DNA of 64,000 nucleotides, taken from contig NC_044917.1 of the NCBI RefSeq assembly GCF_003576645.1, forward strand, positions 11,618,179 to 11,682,178, written 5' to 3'. The stretch's first letter is position 1. Every line of letters starts with the position of its first letter. The notes below the pieces were generated by a model, which made no database searches, was not told the origin of the DNA, and was given only the letters and a program-made list of their open reading frames with translations. This document shows positions 1-10,761 of this stretch, piece by piece. The translations under genes and the position numbers were made by a program. This DNA is from Ipomoea triloba. Taxonomy: Eukaryota; Streptophyta; Magnoliopsida; Solanales; Convolvulaceae.

Positions 1-2004
1 CTGGTAATATATATTCCACATGTGAGGTGGTCATTGTTGATACCTCTCTCATACGGAAGAAAGCAAAGGTTTGTTTCCAGAAGCTGGTGTCTCTGCCCAT
101 GTTAACGTTACTTGTGGTAGATTCCATCATTTATCATTTCTCACGCGGGTACGTATTTAGAGATGGCCCAGAATAGAGCTTGCTTATCACCTTCGTTAAG
201 CAGCCTCCACCCGAGTTTACTCATGAAGGCCACCGCATTCTTTGGGTGATCCCAGCTAATGAGATGACACTTCCCCCTTCAATTCAATTCACTACAGCAT
301 CGGCATCAGGTGGAAGGCACCACTCATTACAGTGAAGTGGATAATATAATATTTGCAGACCGCCAAGCCTGTAGCGCCATCAGATCATAGACTTCCATCC
401 GACTGTCCCACCAAATTACAATAACCTTCATTCTCCACCTACCATTTCCTCAACCCAACTGCAACCAAATAGCAATCTCAGTAGTTACCAAACAAATGAA
501 CCGCTAGCTGTCTCCGCTCAATTCCACACATGCAACCTACCTCTTATCTTTACTTGGAATTCTCAACCTACATAAAGCCCACAAAAGGCATTCAATCTTC
601 GGGGGATATTCATTTTCCAAACAGCAGTCCACGACAAAGAAGAGACTTCACCAAAGGAGCATTTAAGTAACCAGGTTACGTTCCGGATCGGAGTCGTGAT
701 ACACGGGTTATGACAATCCGGAAGTAACCAGGCCTCATTTTCTTGTTTTTTTTTAATCAAAATGAATGGTTGTTATGTAATTATATCAATGGGTGTTTGG
801 TAAATAGCTGATAGCTAATTGGGTTAGTGAGTTTGACTAGTTAATAGCATTACCTGATAGTATAAATAGCATTACATGCAAAATGACTTGAGCAACTTTT
901 TGAATTTTAGCGTTTTAATTTAGAGTAATAAACTATTACAAAAGCTAATTAATCAAACACTAATATTGATTGTTTAACCAAATCAAATAGCTAATAGTGC
1001 TCAAATAAGTCAAAATTGGCTGATAGGCTACTATGTTACCAAAGAGGACCCAAATATAATTTCCAATCATCTCATTTGTTCTCTGTTAATGGTGTCTGTA
1101 AAAGGGTACTTAATTTTTTGTTTTTGCTGAAGTATGATCCTGTCTGTCCATATGTTTCAGTTTATAGTAATGAATTCATTTGGTACAGATACAGAAAATG
1201 TATCTGTGTAAGTATACATAATAGCATATATTGACAGCTGACATGAAGGAATCTTGAATGTTCCTTTACATTTTTCCCTTTTAAGCTGTCTGATCATCAT
1301 TTTTTTTCCTATTTCTTATACCCCCTTGCTTTGAATGTGTTGTTCTTTTTCCTCATTTTGTTTTCAAAATGGCCCTATTATTCCTGATGATGATCTTTCA
1401 TAGATAAAAGTGTTATACTTCATAGTATTCTTGTTTTTTAGTGTACAATGATGCCTTGTTATGCATGTGAAATTTCATTTTCAGAATGTGAAGGCAATGT
1501 TTGATGCAGCAATCAAAGACTCAAAGTAGTTTTGCAGCCACCTAAGCCAACTGAACAGTACATGAAAAAAAAAATTGTTGTTTTATTCTCTTCTTTAGTG
1601 TGATATATGTACACTATATAATATAATTTCCTATGATTTGTAGGTACTATAAGATATTACACTATGTAATTTAATTTCATATGATTTGCAGGTACTATAA
1701 GAAAAAAAGATATGGGAAGGTTTTAGCCTATCTTAACCAAAAGGTGTTTTTTAATTAGTTTGGATTTAGATCAAGTCATGCATGCCTATGGATTAACTTA
1801 ATTGTTTTAATTTGGATTAATATTTATTATTTTACTACAAACATTGTAGATTAAGTCATGCCTATGGATTAACTTAATTGTTTTAATTTGGATTAATATT
1901 TATGATTGTACTACAAACATTGTATTTGACATATATGTAATTAAATTTTTATTGTTTGGTGTATTTGTGGAATTTGAAATATGTATTACAACAATTTTCC
2001 ATGT
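1..2004. other. No recognisable complete gene; possible terminal exon remnant near 1485
   Basis: I see no complete gene here. One short stretch looks like a last coding exon on the plus strand: a pyrimidine-rich acceptor ending TTTTCAG near 1484 is followed by a short frame reading NVKAMFDAAIKDSK and then a stop near 1529. No upstream exon could be linked to it, so it may be the end of a gene lying left of the window or a decayed remnant. The rest is AT-rich sequence with poly-A and poly-T runs. Confidence 0.2.
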
Positions 2005-2606
2005 TAAAGACTACGATTTAAAAGCGTTGTCTTTAAATTAGCTGGTCTTTGACTAACACCAGTTTCAACAACGTAACAATCTAAAAACAACGGTTCTTAA
2101 CTGTTGTCTTTGATATATAAGACAACTGTTTTAAACCGTTGTCTTTGAGCGTGATTTATAACAACACCAGCTTCAAAGACAATCAATAGTCTTTGATATA
2201 TATAAGACAACGGTTAAAAATCGTCGTCTATGAGCGTGACTTAGAACAACACTCAACAGACAACGTAACGGTTTTTAACTGTTGTTGTCTTTGATATATA
2301 TAAGATAACAGTTAAAAATCGTTATCTATGCGCGTGACTTTTAACAACATTCAATAGACAATGGTTTTTAATTTAACCGTTGTCTTGATAGATAAGATAA
2401 CAGTTAAAAATCGTTGTCTATGAGCGTGACTTTCAACAACACTCAATAGACTAATAGTTTTTAACTGTTATCTTTGCTATATAAGACAATGGTTAAAAGT
2501 TATTCTCTTTGAGCGTGACTTACAACAACAATGATTTCAACAATAGATTTTTTACCTAATAGATAATGGTTTTTAACCGTTGTCTATGTCCATTGTTCTT
2601 GTAGTG
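2005..2606. mobile_element. CACTA-type element end with subterminal repeats
   Basis: The block contains repeated units of about 100 bp built on GACAACGGTT and its complement AACCGTTGTC, alternating with GAGCGTGACTT. It ends with TTCTTGTAGTG at 2606, the reverse complement of the CACTACAAGAA terminus usual for plant CACTA elements. Dense inverted subterminal repeats next to such an end are typical of this superfamily. I found no matching left CACTA end and no transposase, so this is a truncated or non-autonomous copy. Confidence 0.6.
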
Positions 2607-2939
2607 AAACGTAGCCATGGTTGTGCAAAAATTTCTCCTGTAACAATGGCAAAAGCTTTTGATAGATTTCGGCATAAAATTGATAAGAGGAACCCACCAA
2701 TGGTGCGTTTCTTAGCGTTTGGGTTTAGTCAAGAAACCCAACACACGTCTAGACCGGTTTCGAATTTATATGGTCTTTAAATATTTCGATCAACTTTTAA
2801 TAATGATTGAAATTTATGACCACCTAAGATGATGGTTGAAACAATTTTAAAAATCTATTTTTTGGGAGTGCTCAAAAGTTCACTATCTTTCAGCCATGCA
2901 AATTGATACTTTTGTTATTTGAGATTGGACTATAATCTT

Positions 2940-3306
2940 CGAAAAAGTGTCAAATAAGCCACTGAACTTATCGTTTTTGTGCAATTAGGCCATTGAACTT
3001 AAAAAGTGTGCAATTCAACCATCAAACAAGCAAAAATTGTGCAATTGGACCATTTTTACAAAAAATTTTTAATTCAATTTGAGTTAAAAACAATTTAATA
3101 TTGACTCCCAACTAGTATGGTAGAAGAAAATGCCACTCTTAATACATATATGTTAGTAATATAATTGGATTTTACCAAAAAATTTTTGTAAAAATGATCC
3201 AATTGCACAAATTTTGATTGTTTGATGGTTGAATTGCACACTTTTTAAGTTCAATGGCCCAATTGCACAAAAGCGATAAGTTCAGTGACCTATTTGACAC
3301 TTTTTC
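2940..3306. mobile_element. Fold-back MULE-type MITE
   Basis: The left end reads GAAAAAGTGTCAAATAAGCC and the right end is its near-perfect reverse complement. The inverted homology continues through most of the element. It is flanked by a 10-bp direct repeat, CTATAATCTT, at 2930-2939 and 3307-3316. A 9-10 bp duplication with long inverted repeats fits a Mutator-like non-autonomous element. The same terminal motif recurs at 44795-45772 and 63118-63627. Confidence 0.75.
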
Positions 3307-3316
3307 CTATAATCTT

Positions 3317-4440
3317 TAACACATATATGTCATGATTTTTTATAGCAAGTGTTGTTCACTTCATTTTTCTTTAATGAATTAATTATAGTATACTACATCA
3401 ACATGATGTAAAAACATTAAGTAAAACTTGGAGTGCATGTAATATTAGATTAATAAGATTCACCCCACAAGAATTGCATTAATTAGTACTATAATTTGCC
3501 ACCCCATCGATCAGGTTGAATCCGTCTAGTTAGGTACGTAGGTTTCTAAATCCTAAATTAATATATGTCAAACTAGTGTACATTGGTCCTACTCCTACTT
3601 GCTTAGAATAATTATTACACACTTATGGAGTTATATATATTATATGCAATCATGGTCCACGCGCAGATCATACTATCAAATAATGTACATTCAGTATAAA
3701 AATAATATACTTTTAATATATTAAAAATGTACATTGTATTCAAAAGTTGTACATTATTTGTGTATTGAATTTACATTTAATACACAAATAATATACTTTT
3801 TGTTATGGTTCATACAACACTATGTGGATCATGGTCCACACAATAATTTGCTTGCACTGCTACACGTAGGAGCGGATCCATTGATCCAGAAATTTCATTT
3901 AGTAGGCGAATTGAAATATAAAAATAGTTGTGGCAAAATATGAAATGATTGTAATAAATCTTATATCATATCTATTAATACGATATTCATAGATAATTTA
4001 TATTTTAATTAGTCCAACTCTAAATATATCTAGGATAGTTTAAATACGATGACACAAATTTAAAACTTTTAGATTATATTGAATAGATAATTCATAAAAA
4101 TTATATTTACAAAATATGGAATACATTTTTATATTAAAATATAATTACATATTCAAAGTGTGTTAGAGAAAGATAAAATTAAAGTATAAACATATATTTT
4201 AAGTGGATTAAGATGAGATAAAATTAGGTAAGTACCTACTGAGCTATCAACTTGATCTAGTAACAGTAAATTTTATACATAAGATTACATTATTTATTTT
4301 TACTAAAACATATACCTATATAATCTATATATAGTGGCTGGGTGAGTGAGGGGGACAACTGCCTCCATTGCCCCCTCTAGATCAGCCACTGCTATATATT
4401 ACTCTATATAAACATCCATAAACAGCCCCCAGGCTACTAG
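3317..4440. other. AT-rich intergenic region upstream of the HIPP-like gene
   Basis: No gene seen. It contains short direct and inverted repeats around ATGTACATT and CATGGTCCAC (3650-3850) that recur near 51530-51590, so part is a dispersed repeat. A TATA-like stretch near 4401 (TCTATATAAACATCC) lies about 80 bp before the first ATG of the next gene and is a plausible core promoter. Confidence 0.35.
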
Positions 4441-4480
4441 CTAGGTCGGGAAAAGCTAGAAGAAAACGTAAGAAAACAAC

Positions 4481-5549
4481 ATGAAGGTTTGTATGTTAGT
4501 TTTATTCCAAATCACTTACATATATATCAATATATATAATCTTTAACGTTTTATAACAGCCATGATTGATTTGTGTTCTTATATATATATGTTTATGATT
4601 GAGTTTAGCAAAAAATCACGATCAGTCTGACGGTAAACATCGATAAATGTCGGACAAAGGCTATGAAAATTGCAGTATCTACTCCAGGTAAATAAGTTAT
4701 ACATACTCATTTCATAACATAACATCACAAAATACCAGTTCTTTGTTTTCTTTTTCTCTTTTGGGTGATGAGTAAAACTTGTGGTTACTATTCGAGGGTA
4801 TTTACCGGTTAAACCCCATCTTGTGACCGTAACTGACAAAGAAGTAAACCATCTTATGTTGTCTATAACTGACCAACTCAAACAAAGAAGGTTGGAATTC
4901 CAACTCGTGACATTGGAGTTAGGGATGTCAATCAAGCCCGAACCCGATGGCTAACCCGACAAAACCCGAAACCGACAGGGCTATGGCCTGAACGGGCTAA
5001 CCCGATGAGTTCGAAACCGATAAATCCGATGGCCCGATAGTGCTAGCCTGAAATTAAATGGGCTAGCCGGATAACTCGAACTATTGAAAACTATTATTTA
5101 TTATAGAAGTGATGTGAAACATAACATACATGAAAGTTATAGATGAGTTCATCTTTAGTATTTTTTTTTTATTACTAGGATACATTTTTAAATAAAATTT
5201 TAATAAATATATTACAATATAAATTATTTTTACAATAATAAATAATGAAAAGTACATTTACAATGTAATACAGTCAATAGCACTCAAAAAAATAATGAAA
5301 AGTTAAAAACCTACTGTAAATATTATATTATAGTGTAACTGTGTACACTGGCGAATCCAGCATGGGGGCAGCTGCCCCCACTTACCCCACACCTACCCCA
5401 TATATAGCCTTTGTATGTATATATGTATATATAGTACATGTTTTATTATAAATATTTAAAAACGGATATAATTAACGATGGATTTGCTAGACTAGGTGGC
5501 TGATGCGTTTATCCTTATTCCTTATTCCTTCAACAAAATGTTTTGAATT

Positions 5550-5595
<46 letters not shown>

Positions 5596-7391
5596 TTTTA
5601 TTAATAGTGAGATGTGTAATTTATAATGTGTTTTCTATTTGAATTACTTTATCAAATTAATTATGTTTTATATTTTGTTATAAATATTTTTATAAAGTAG
5701 TTTTGATATATTTTATTTTTAGCTTATATCTAACAATATTTATGATTATACAGTACTTCTTAAGTGTTTTTCTTTAACTATCTCTTTTGTATTAATGTTT
5801 CGCCCCCACTGGAAGAATTTTCTGGCTCCGCCACTGAGCGTAAGTATATTAATTATTTTTAGTTAGAATTTAGAAATGCGAAGTTAGATTAATTGAATTA
5901 TGTATAAGTTTATATTTATTAGTATATATGTCCTAGTTTGAAAGATACTTATAATTTATTTAACATTGATTTATTTTATATGTAATATTTTATTTTTACT
6001 TTATAATTATAATATTATCAAGTTATGTAATAAATAAAATTTACATTATTTACATATATAATTATATTAATTTTAATATAAACTTACAACTAAACGTATT
6101 AATTCGTGTAAAATTTAACAATCTTAATATGACTAAGTTAACACCGCTCCTTAGGTGAGAACTGCGAACTACAATATAAATGCACACAATCTACCTTGGA
6201 GTAGATTGTTTACATTCATGTTGATTCTCACGTTCTCACCTATGGGGTGGTTCTCATTTGATTATTAATATGTGTGTGTGTTATATAATTATATAAATAT
6301 ATATATAATGTTAGTGAAAGATTTAAACAAATTAAATATGTTGCTATACAAAAAATTTTAATAAATGCTTTTAGCATTTAATTGATCTTGATATGTTAAG
6401 AATAAATGAAAAATTAAGAGTTCAATTCTTACTATTAATATTATTTTTAAATTCTAATGCAAAATTACAAATACATTTAAACTAATAAACATTTAAATAC
6501 ACTTATGATTGAGGTATAACTAAGGCTGGTGGGTTATACAGGTGTGCCCGCGGGTTATATAGGTCATGAGACCAACATGTATAACACGGGTAGCCCTTAA
6601 GGGCTAAACAGGACAACCCATTTGGATCGGATCGGATCAGATAAAATAAAACCCAACATGCTTAAACAAAAGCTGAATGAGCTCAACTTGGCAAATCGAG
6701 TTTGTTTTTATAGCTCTAAATATGGTACTCACTTTCACTTTCCAATTTTAGTTCAGATGGTTCGACCCGCCCGATTAACCTGACAACCCAAAGTTTAGGG
6801 TTAGGGTCAAACCAAACCCGAAAATAAAATAATAAAATAATCAATTTGCCCGAACCAATTAGTCCGACGACCCGATAGGGCTAGCCCGAATCCAAACGGA
6901 CTGGCGCAATTGAAATCCCTAATTGGAGTTATAAGTGTGTATCCTTAGTCATCTTGACTACCCCATTCTTAATTTCTTTTGAGTGACCAGGAAATTAAAA
7001 CTTATTACTACTTAAAGTATGCACAAGATAAACTCATCTTGTCGCAAAGGACCAAAAGGAAGTAATGGTGTTTGGATGTGATGCAGGGGTGATCTCGGTT
7101 ACTAGTGGTGCAGATAAAAATCAGTTGGTGGTTACCGGCGACGGCGTCGATTCCTTTGCGTTGATGAAGTGCTTGAAGAAAAAATTCAAATGCGCCAGCA
7201 TTGTCTCCATTGAAGAAGTGAAGCAGAAAGATGAAAAGAAGGGAGAGGAGAAGAACAAGAAAGATGAATGCTGCAAAATTTGTCGTTGTTCTTGTCCGTG
7301 TCCCCCGCTAGGTTACAACAATCCATGCGTACAGTACTACCCGGTGTGTCAACCCGTATACGACTCCAATCCAAGTTGCTCCATTCAATGA
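4481..7391 (+). CDS. Heavy-metal-associated isoprenylated plant protein (HIPP-like), three exons
   Basis: Three exons, 4481-4486, 4609-4687 and 7087-7391, splice with GT-AG borders into 129 codons. Residues 1 to about 65 form an HMA (ferredoxin-like) fold with beta-alpha-beta spacing and a VTGDGVD turn as in plant HMA proteins. The usual metal-binding CxxC loop is degenerate: only one Cys (C16, in NIDKCRTK) remains, so classical metal transfer is doubtful. A Lys/Glu-rich linker and a Cys/Pro-rich tail follow, ending in CSIQ, a CaaX-type farnesylation site that defines HIPPs and suggests membrane attachment. Some HIPP/HPP proteins act in metal homeostasis or as pathogen susceptibility factors; the role here is inference. 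The six-base first exon was chosen because MK plus exon 2 restores the family's MKQKI start. Intron 2 is enlarged by a 2-kb transposon. Confidence 0.85.
4922..6921. mobile_element. MULE-like 2-kb insertion in intron 2 of the HIPP-like gene
   Basis: A 10-bp direct repeat, ATTGGAGTTA, flanks the block at 4912-4921 and 6922-6931. The left end begins GGGATGTCAATC and the right end is an imperfect inverted copy (reverse complement GGGATTTCAATTG). CCCGA-rich repeats follow inside both ends. The duplication length and imperfect inverted repeats suggest a Mutator-like non-autonomous element. No transposase is seen. A hAT MITE lies inside it. Confidence 0.65.
5346..5836. mobile_element. hAT-type MITE (copy 1), nested
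   Basis: Starts CACTGGCGAATCCAG and ends CTGGCTCCGCCACTG, imperfect inverted repeats, with GGCAGCTGCCCCCAC just inside the left end and CGCCCCCACTGG near the right end. It matches the better preserved copy at 18396-18955. A (TA)n tract lies inside at 5555-5590. I do not see a clean 8-bp target duplication here, so one flank may have decayed. Confidence 0.7.
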
Positions 7392-7929
7392 AGTCATGCA
7401 AAACTGGAAAAAGTGGAATAACTTCCTCAGCTTAGTATACTGGTGGTTTTTTTTTTGTGCGGAGAAAAATTCCACAATCATTATTCAAGAGTATGTACTA
7501 AGTAAACTCCATAAATTTTCATAGATTTACATTTACTATCCTTCGCCAAGAAATTGTTAATAAAGCCACTTGTACAAATTATGTGTAGGGGAAAGAAACG
7601 CTTCTGTTTAATTAGTAGAGTTTTATGTATATTTGAAAATAAAATTAAATGCATTTTGTCCAACACTCGATGTAAAGTGGGTTGTGTCTTTCTACATAAA
7701 AAATGGTATGAGCCCAATTTACGAAATTTGCTTGTTGAGCTCAAATTGCCAACTAATAATTGTTAAGTTGTTCTTATATCTTTTCATATGTTAACAATTT
7801 AATTATAACAAATTTTTCAATTATTGTCAAATTTTTCGTCGTTTGTAATAATGTTAGAGGTTCAGTTCTCAATTGTTATGTTTTGTAATTAATTCCTAAA
7901 AACCTACAAAAAGGGGAGAGAAATGGTAG

Positions 7930-8105
7930 AAGTTCTTTTAACGAGGTTCTCTCCTCGCCTTGTGACCTTAGCCGGCAAAGGACCACAAGGAGGTAAACCA
8001 GCTTAAATTACCCATAACTGACCGGCTCAAACCCAGGGGTTTGAGAATCGAACCTCCAACCTCTCGGCTGTAGGTAGAGCACTCTTATCACCTGGGCTGT
8101 CCTTA
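7930..8105 (-). mobile_element. tRNA-derived SINE
   Basis: On the minus strand the block begins with a tRNA-like region (CAGGTGATAAGAGTGCTCTA, then GGTTCGATTCTC, which fits a pol III B box) and continues into a unit with TTGTGGTCCTTTGCCGGCTA. Diverged relatives of the non-tRNA part occur at 4745-4911. The tRNA-like head with a repeated unrelated tail is the hallmark of a plant SINE. Ends are approximate. Confidence 0.5.
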
Positions 8106-8109
8106 CGGA

Positions 8110-9395
8110 CAAAAATGCTAGAAGTTGATACCAAGTGTTGTAGGGTATACTCAAAGAATCAAAGTGGAGCATATGGACTTAGTCTAAAATAAAAGGTCAA
8201 AGGTGATCGATGTATGTGTATGATTTAATTAGCCATCACTTTGGATAGTGCAAGCAGCAAGCCATTGACAATTTTAACATCTTTTAATATCAAGCCCTAG
8301 CGAGGCCATAGGAAAACGACTTCTTCTTAGTAAAAAATAAAGAAATATAAATCAATTTAAAAAAAAAAAATCATAGTCATACAATACCAATGCAATTTGC
8401 TATCAAGAGATAGATGAATATATATACCTTCCTCAGTTACAACTGAAGCTCATTTGTAGCTGTCTAATGCATGCAAGTATTCGCCTCTAGATGAATATAT
8501 TTAATGCAACAATGCAAAACCCTTTTAGTAAGCTCGTTAATAGCTTTAACTATATGAAGATGATGATCCATCTCCTTGCCTCTTTGTTTGCCCAGAAAAG
8601 ACAAAGTTTAGTGCCTACAGGGAGCCCACCACATTAGGTGTAAGTCCAAATTGCGGCTTTCAGAGTTTGATAATGTATTTTTACCTCCTTGTTTCACATA
8701 TTCAATTGTTATTTGGGAATCACTTTTGTTTAACCTCTTACCCAACTTTATAACAAATTATGATAGATTATCCAGAGGTATGTTGTCAAATTACAAGCTA
8801 CTTTAACCTTGTAGTAAAAATCACATAGCCATAGATACACTCTCCCGACAATCTTGCAACACTCCCCTGAAACCAATTTTCTTAATTACCCCTTAACACT
8901 ACCATCTACATGCATTTACCTTATATAAATTCATCCCAAGCATCCTTAATATTCATTACCCAAAATGTTTTGCATCTCGTCTAGGCCACCCAAAATAAAG
9001 ATCCATTCCTCTAGAACTAATTCATCCAAGCTACAATACTAAACACAATCTTCCATGGAAATCCAAATACAATAGCTTTACACTATTTTTATTTTCTTTC
9101 CAATATGTTATGACCATATATAATTCCTTATCAGTGTACACACGAGCTGAGAGTCAGAACTATATTCCCTCGGCATTCATCCACAAGTGAGATTGATTTC
9201 GACATGAATGTGCGACATCTTTTTACATGCATGTTTTGTTCATGTATGTAAGCACAAGATTGACTATATGATTTATCTCTAGGCTAACAAAGAACTTGTC
9301 TAATTTGTGTTCCCCCTAGATCATATTGAATAGCTTTAATTTTATATTACAAGATAAAGTTTGTTAAACGTAACCACTGTGCTATAAATTCATTT
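8110..9395. other. Intergenic sequence without recognised feature
   Basis: No ORF, RNA gene or clear repeat could be supported here. It is AT-rich with short poly-A runs. Confidence 0.4.
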
Positions 9396-9399
9396 TTAA

Positions 9400-9830
9400 G
9401 TAGTATATTATAGAGGGCTAGTGGCACGGAGAAATTGAAGGTCATGGGTTCGAGTCCCAATGAGGGTAGTATTGACTCTTTGTGCTTAGGGTTGTTAACG
9501 AACCGAGTCACAAACATGTTAACCAACATGTTCATGTCCATGTTTATGAGCGTTCATGAACAATGAATAACCAAACACCTACATATGTTCATGATCAAAA
9601 TTCGTTCATGAACAACACGTAACCTACGTTCGCGAACATTATTAAACGAATACAAACGAGTTTGGTCACGATCTCTTAGCAAACGAGTTTATCACTATTC
9701 AGACTCTGTTCGTTTATGAACCGAGCTTAACAAACATTTGCCGAACACGAATAGTTTATCAAAAGTTTTGTTCGCTAACATACCTATTTGTGCTTTAATA
9801 AGTTGAGAAAGTAATTTTTAAAAAAATACT
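9400..9830 (+). mobile_element. SINE copy interrupted by a small MULE
   Basis: A tRNA-like B box (GGGTTCGAGTCCC near 9447) is followed by ATTGACTCTTTGTGCTT, which also ends the SINE at 51383-51510 (there TTGACTCGTTGTGCTT). The SINE tail resumes after 9786 (TTTGTGCTTTAATAAGTTGA), matching the other copy's order. The MULE at 9488-9786 therefore landed in this SINE. Confidence 0.5.
9488..9786. mobile_element. Small MULE-type element with 9-bp target duplication
   Basis: Imperfect inverted ends (AGGGTTGTTAACGAACCGAG on the left; reverse complement TAGGTATGTTAGCGAAC on the right) are bounded by TTTGTGCTT at 9479-9487 and 9787-9795. The interior has repeated GTTCATGAAC and CGAAC palindromic words. 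The 9-bp duplication points to a Mutator-like non-autonomous element. Confidence 0.65.
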
Positions 9831-10099
9831 ACATTGTAAGATAATCAGTACTACTCAAAAAAATAATTCGGTGTAGATCATGATCCACCGTATATAAGTA
9901 TTCATTTAATCTTTTTATGCTTAAATGCATTTCTTCTAGTGTTCAATGTTATAAAAATTAATTTTTACATCATTATAACAATATCTATTGTAACCATATA
10001 TTTTGAATTATTTATTATCATCTTCTATTAAGATAGTAATAGTAATTGTCACAAAAGTTTTTCTCAACAATGAATGGAAATTTAAAATAAAATTAAAAA

Positions 10100-10345
10100 A
10101 AAAAAAAAAAAAAAAAGTCAAATAGACCCTCAATCTATAGTGCAATGTACAATTAGGCCCTCAAACTACAAAAAACTTTAATTAAACTCTCAAACTTGTT
10201 ATTTTAGAACAAATAAACCCTTTAACTCATTTACAACTTATAATTACATGTTGATTCAAATTCCGGCGAACCTCCAACCAAATTTCGATGACCAAATTCA
10301 ATGCACTATAGTTTGAGGGTCTATTTATAAATGTTTAACTTATTA
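10100..10345. repeat. Degenerate fold-back MITE related to the GTCAAATAGGCC family
   Basis: The left end has GTCAAATAGACCCTCAA after a long poly-A run, and the right end has TTTGAGGGTCTATTTATAAA, inverted relative to the left. Internal words such as CAATTAGGCCCTCAAACT resemble the MULE MITEs at 2940, 44795 and 63118. I could not define a target duplication. Confidence 0.4.
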
Positions 10346-10761
10346 ACTAAAGACACATCATTCAACATGGTTTTGAACTAGTACATGTATAACAATTGCA
10401 TATTTACGTAATGCACCCTTACATGGACTCCGAGGGGGCGATGCAAGTAAAATCACCTGCACAGTCCATTTCCTAGATAAAGCCAAGCCATCCACTACTT
10501 TCCTAGCCTAACAATTAAGCTGATTTGCATCCAATTCTCATATGAATAATCATTTAAGCAAATATAATATAATTACAAACCCATTAGATGACAAAGTTTA
10601 GTATACTGTGAAAACACAGGTGTATAATAGTAACAAAGCAAACAAGTCTGGCCAAAGTAAAAAAATACCAAACCACAAGCTATGACTTCAGTGTCTTCAG
10701 CTAAAGCTGAAATAGAACGATCAAGCAAACATTCCACTATTTCTTGGTTTAATGCCCATCT

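Noticed and set aside
2005..2606. Evenly spaced repeats considered as a CRISPR-like array
   Set aside because: Units are inverted and direct mixtures of a CACTA subterminal repeat in plant DNA, with no conserved repeat and unique spacer pattern.
9440..9465. tRNA-like B box suggesting a tRNA gene
   Set aside because: No cloverleaf can be drawn around it and the same unit recurs as a SINE elsewhere in the window.
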